Below are positions 61,185 through 64,000 of a stretch of 64,000 nucleotides of DNA, piece by piece. The notes beneath the pieces are model-generated. The model was not told the DNA's origin. It worked only from the letters and a program-made list of their open reading frames with translations, and ran no database searches. The stretch is taken from NCBI RefSeq assembly GCF_021183625.1, contig NZ_CP089214.1, forward strand, positions 6,076,001 through 6,140,000. Reading direction: 5' to 3'. This DNA comes from Nocardia asteroides (GTDB taxonomy: Bacteria > Actinomycetota > Actinomycetes > Mycobacteriales > Mycobacteriaceae). Each line of letters begins with the position of its first letter. The stretch's first letter is position 1. A program made the translations under genes and the position numbers.

Positions 61185-61739
61185 TCATGGCTCGTCGTGG
61201 GTCAGGTAGCGCTGAACGGTCGGGCCGAGCCAGTCCACGATCTCCTGCCGGCCCATTCCGGCCAGCGGCGGAAAGCGGAGCACGAACCGGCACAGCGCCA
61301 TGCCGAGGATCTGAGCGGCGACCAGCGCCGCGCGCTCCGCGCCCGCCTCCGGATCCGGACAGCTGCGGGTGACCACCGGCGCGAGTTGCGCGGCGAAGAT
61401 CGCGCGCATCCGCTCGGCGGCGACCTCGTTGGTGACGCCGGTGCGGAGCAGGATCAGCAGCGTCTCGTCGCGTTCCCAGCGCTCCAGGAAGTGCGCCACC
61501 ACCGCCGAGCCGATCTCGGCGCGGGGGATGGCGGTCAGCTCCGGCAGCTCCAGGTCGAACTCGGCCGCGGCGGCGAACAGCCGCTCCTTGCTGCCGAAGT
61601 AGCGCATGACCATGGCCGGGTCGATGCCCGCGTCGGCGGCGATGGCGCGGATGGTGGCGCGGTCGTAGCCGTCGGCCGCGAACCGCTCCCTGGCCGCGGC
61701 CAGGATGGCGGTCTTGGTCTCGGCGGATGAGCGTTTCAC
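61185..61739 (-). CDS. TetR-family regulator
   Basis: A 184-residue regulator. The helix-turn-helix (about 9-50) is KTAILAAARERFAADGYDRA, then IRAIAADAGIDPAMVMRYFG. The rest is the all-alpha ligand domain. It is divergent from an FAD monooxygenase with two palindromic operators between, so it most likely represses that gene and itself. Confidence 0.88.
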   Translation of the reverse strand: MKRSSAETKTAILAAARERFAADGYDRATIRAIAADAGIDPAMVMRYFGSKERLFAAAAEFDLELPELTAIPRAEIGSAVVAHFLERWERDETLLILLRTGVTNEVAAERMRAIFAAQLAPVVTRSCPDPEAGAERAALVAAQILGMALCRFVLRFPPLAGMGRQEIVDWLGPTVQRYLTHDEP

Positions 61740-61755
61740 GTCAACGAGTGTAGGC

Positions 61756-61811
61756 CAACAGCTGTTGACTCAGTGGTCCGGTCGCTCTACCGTCAATGCC
61801 AACAAGCGTTG
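61756..61811. promoter_or_regulatory. Two TetR operator candidates
   Basis: CAACAGCTGTTG (61756-61767), a perfect palindrome, and CAACAAGCGTTG (61800-61811), imperfect, with centres 44 bp apart, in the 88-nt gap between TetR and the monooxygenase. The first is 16 nt before the TetR start; the second is near the start of the monooxygenase. Confidence 0.7.
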
Positions 61812-61827
61812 ACCAAGGGGAGTGACC

Positions 61828-62970
61828 GTGAACGACATCGTGGACGTGCTGATCGTGGGCGCCGGGCCGACCGGGCTGAGCGCCGCCCTCGCACTGCGGC
61901 AGCGGGGCCGGAGCGTGACCGTGCTGGACGACAAGAACGCCGGGGAGAACACCTCGCGCGCGGCGGTGGTGCACTCGCGCACCCTGGAAATGCTCGAGCC
62001 CTACGGCGTCACCGGCGACCTGGTGCGCCGCGGCCTGCACACGCCGCGGTTCACCATCCGCGATCGGGACCGCGTGCTGATGGAGGTGCCCTTCGCCGGG
62101 CTGCCGACCGCCTACCCGTACACGCTGATGATCTCGCAGGCCGACACCGAGCGATACCTGCTGGAGCGGCTGCACGCGGCCGGCGGCACCGTGCGGCGCC
62201 CGGCCGCCGTCACCACGATCGGGCAGGAGGCCGACGGTGTCACCGCCACCCTCGCCGACCGCTCGACCCTGCGGGGCCGCTACCTGATCGGCGCCGACGG
62301 CATGCACAGCACGGTGCGCGAGCAGGCCGGGATCGGCTTCACCGGCGGCACCTACGCCGAGTCGTTCACCCTGGCCGATGTGAAGCTGGCTGGCGGGGTG
62401 CCCGCCGAGCAGGTGATGCTCTACTTCTCCCCGGCCGGGCTGGTCGTGGTCGCGCCGCTGCCGGACGGGTGGCACCGGATCGTCGCCACCGTCGCCGAGG
62501 CTCCGCCCGAGCCGGACATCGCCTTCGTGCAGCGGCTGCTGGACGAGCGCGGCCAACGCCGCGACCCGCTGCGGGTGCGGGAAGTGCTGTGGGGCTCCCG
62601 GTTCCGCGTGCACCACCGGATCGCCGACTCGTTCCGCAGCGGGCGCGTGCTGCTCGCGGGCGACGCCGCGCACGTGCACTCACCGGCAGGCGGGCAGGGC
62701 ATGAACCTCGGCATCCAGGACGCGGTCGCCACCGCCGAGACCCTGAACCGGGTGCTCGCAGGCGAACCGGGCACCCTGCTCGACGACCTGGCCGCCTCCC
62801 GCCGCGAGGCCGCGCGCGCCGTCGTCGCCACCGCCGACCGGCTCACCGGCCTCGCCACCCTGCCCGCCCGGCTGCGCCCGCTGCGCAATGCCGTGCTCGG
62901 GGTCGCGGGCCGCACCCCGGCGGTGCGCAACCGGCTGGCGTGGCGGCTGTCCGGGCTCGACCGGCGTTAG
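61828..62970 (+). CDS. FAD-dependent aromatic-ring monooxygenase
   Basis: A 380-residue class A flavin monooxygenase. VLIVGAGPTGLSAALALRQR is the FAD motif; AAVVHSRTLEMLEPYGV and RYLIGADGMHSTVREQAG are family motifs; LLAGDAAHVHSPAGGQGMNL is the second FAD motif. It hydroxylates a phenol, aromatic polyketide or rifamycin-type substrate. GTG 61828 has GGGGAG 5-6 nt upstream. The divergent TetR gene suggests induction by a substrate. Confidence 0.84.
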   Translation: MNDIVDVLIVGAGPTGLSAALALRQRGRSVTVLDDKNAGENTSRAAVVHSRTLEMLEPYGVTGDLVRRGLHTPRFTIRDRDRVLMEVPFAGLPTAYPYTLMISQADTERYLLERLHAAGGTVRRPAAVTTIGQEADGVTATLADRSTLRGRYLIGADGMHSTVREQAGIGFTGGTYAESFTLADVKLAGGVPAEQVMLYFSPAGLVVVAPLPDGWHRIVATVAEAPPEPDIAFVQRLLDERGQRRDPLRVREVLWGSRFRVHHRIADSFRSGRVLLAGDAAHVHSPAGGQGMNLGIQDAVATAETLNRVLAGEPGTLLDDLAASRREAARAVVATADRLTGLATLPARLRPLRNAVLGVAGRTPAVRNRLAWRLSGLDRR

Positions 62971-63117
62971 ACCACACCCGCTGATACTCGCCGGGCACCG
63001 CGAGCGGACATACCGGGACTTTCCGACCGGGAGCCGCAGTCCGATGCACGAGCTTCGGATGTCGGTCCTGGACACCGCGCCAGCACGCTCGCCGGCGAGC
63101 ACCCGGCCTCCCGAGTC

Positions 63118-64000
63118 TCAGTGCTCCAGGGGGAGTTGGTCGCCGGTGGCGCCGGTTTCCAGGCGGGGGTAGTCGGGGTGGTCGAGGCGGTGGTGGACGT
63201 AGATCTGGTCGGCCCAGGGCGGGTCGAGGGGAGTGAAGGCGCGCAGCCCGAGGACCTGGCCGATGGGCCGGTCGGGGTTGGCGGTGTTGAAATCGGCGAT
63301 CGCGGCGGCTTCGCCGATGTGGCGGGTGGTGCCGGGCAGGTCATCGAGGTAGCAGGTGACCCGGGGCAGCATGGGTTCGTGGGCGGGGCCGCGGAAGAGG
63401 TCGAGGGCGGCGGTGGTGGAGGAGTAGTAGTCAAGGTCGAGGCTGACGAAGCCGATGGGATGCTCGCGGAGCAGGGCTGCGCGGGTGCGGAGGTAGTCGG
63501 GCAGGGTTTCGGCGACTTCGCCGATGACCAGCTCGGCGGTGCCGAGGCGGGCACGCAGCCGGTCGTGGTCCATGGCGTAGAAGCCGGGGCCGAAGAGGTA
63601 GGGCAGATCGCGGCGGTCGGTGGCGGCGGGCATGCCCGCGCCGCCGTCGAAGCCGACCACCCGCACCGCGACGCCGGTGACACCCGAGTAGTAGCGGGCA
63701 TGCTCGGCCAAGGCCAGCAACCCGTTGCCCCCGGCCACCCCGAACTCCACCACGGTGACACCCCGGTGGCCGAGCCGCGCGGCCAGCTCTGTTGCCCGGC
63801 GGACGCCGTAGGCGTAGTGCGGCCGCTCGACCAGCCCGAACCGGTAGGCCGCGCCCGCGCTGACGCCGGGCAGCCGCCGCAGCAGCCGGTTGCGGGCGGC
63901 GTGGCGGGTGCCGGATTTCGACCACTCCCACACCACATCGGCCAGCCCGCCGTCCGGCCGCCGACCGAACGGGTGCCCCTTTTGCGCAGTCGTGCGTGAA
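63118..64000 (-). CDS. SAM-dependent methyltransferase-like protein, N-terminus beyond window
   Basis: The minus-strand frame is open from the stop at 63118 to the edge, giving at least 293 codons. A GTG at 63936 is a possible start, but the sequence before it (QKGHPFGRRPDGGLADVVWE) also looks like protein, so the true start is probably outside. VVEFGVAGGNGLLALAEHA is the SAM-binding loop and FVSLDLDYYSSTTAALDLF the later acidic strand, as in TylF/MycF-type or related class I methyltransferases. Substrate unknown. No terminator is obvious in the 147-nt gap before it, apart from a 14-bp palindrome at 63087-63100. Confidence 0.68.
   Translation of the reverse strand, partial: SRTTAQKGHPFGRRPDGGLADVVWEWSKSGTRHAARNRLLRRLPGVSAGAAYRFGLVERPHYAYGVRRATELAARLGHRGVTVVEFGVAGGNGLLALAEHARYYSGVTGVAVRVVGFDGGAGMPAATDRRDLPYLFGPGFYAMDHDRLRARLGTAELVIGEVAETLPDYLRTRAALLREHPIGFVSLDLDYYSSTTAALDLFRGPAHEPMLPRVTCYLDDLPGTTRHIGEAAAIADFNTANPDRPIGQVLGLRAFTPLDPPWADQIYVHHRLDHPDYPRLETGATGDQLPLEH

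Noticed and set aside
63087..63100. GCTCGCCGGCGAGC palindrome as a terminator
   Set aside because: It is only 14 bp, has no loop or U tract, and such palindromes are expected at this GC content.

Overview
The window is 64 kb of very GC-rich DNA with gene-dense, mostly protein-coding content and no rRNA, tRNA, CRISPR array or insertion sequence that I can see. A secreted antigen-85-type mycolyltransferase, a SigF/RsbW(UsfX)/UsfY-like set, ANTAR regulators, ectABC and an Erm-type methyltransferase point to a mycolic-acid actinomycete. Nocardia is the best guess; Rhodococcus or a relative cannot be excluded from the sequence alone.

Layout. 1-19.2 kb: a heptose-type glycoconjugate region (GmhA, GmhB, a PfkB heptose kinase, a bifunctional HldE, three GT9 heptosyltransferase-like enzymes, two GT4 and one GT2 enzyme). 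It is interleaved with stress genes (TPP-dependent pyruvate oxidase-like enzyme, two lipoproteins, UsfY-like protein, BON protein, ChaB protein) and with a SigF partner-switching module (STAS, PAS-ANTAR, RsbW, SigF at 12.4-14.9 kb). 19.3-25 kb: a 1518-residue CtpI-type P-type ATPase and an atypical orphan response regulator. 25.1-27.3 kb: ectABC. 27.4-28.6 kb: Erm-type methyltransferase with a long leader and a 14-bp tandem repeat. 28.6-33.2 kb: a 1532-residue repeat-rich protein. 33.3-42 kb: CoA-disulfide-reductase-like flavoprotein, ankyrin protein, UdgX, topoisomerase IB, MalT-like regulator, membrane proteins, a second RsbW-like protein and a cold-shock protein. 42-50 kb: mycolyltransferase, nitronate monooxygenase, DUF3754 protein, TetX-like monooxygenase with TetR, NCS1 permease with biuret-hydrolase-like enzyme, alpha carbonic anhydrase. 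50.4-57.6 kb: unknown membrane protein, secreted lipase, secreted GH1 glycosidase with TetR, and three PAS/GAF-ANTAR sensors. 57.6-64 kb: MarR remnant, PknB-like kinase, MBL hydrolase, TetR with FAD monooxygenase, and a methyltransferase running off the right edge.

The unifying signal is regulatory. I find about a dozen matches to the mycobacterial SigF promoter pattern (GGTTT, 15-16 bp, GGGTA, or close variants), spread over the window and positioned upstream of stress, envelope and repair genes, including the rsbW-sigF operon itself. In six cases the -10 element lies exactly 10 nt before the start codon, predicting leaderless or nearly leaderless mRNAs. The region therefore looks like a dispersed SigF regulon centred on its own regulator, with the heptose and glycosyltransferase genes possibly among its outputs. 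Function calls come from motif recognition by eye; no alignment or database search was run.
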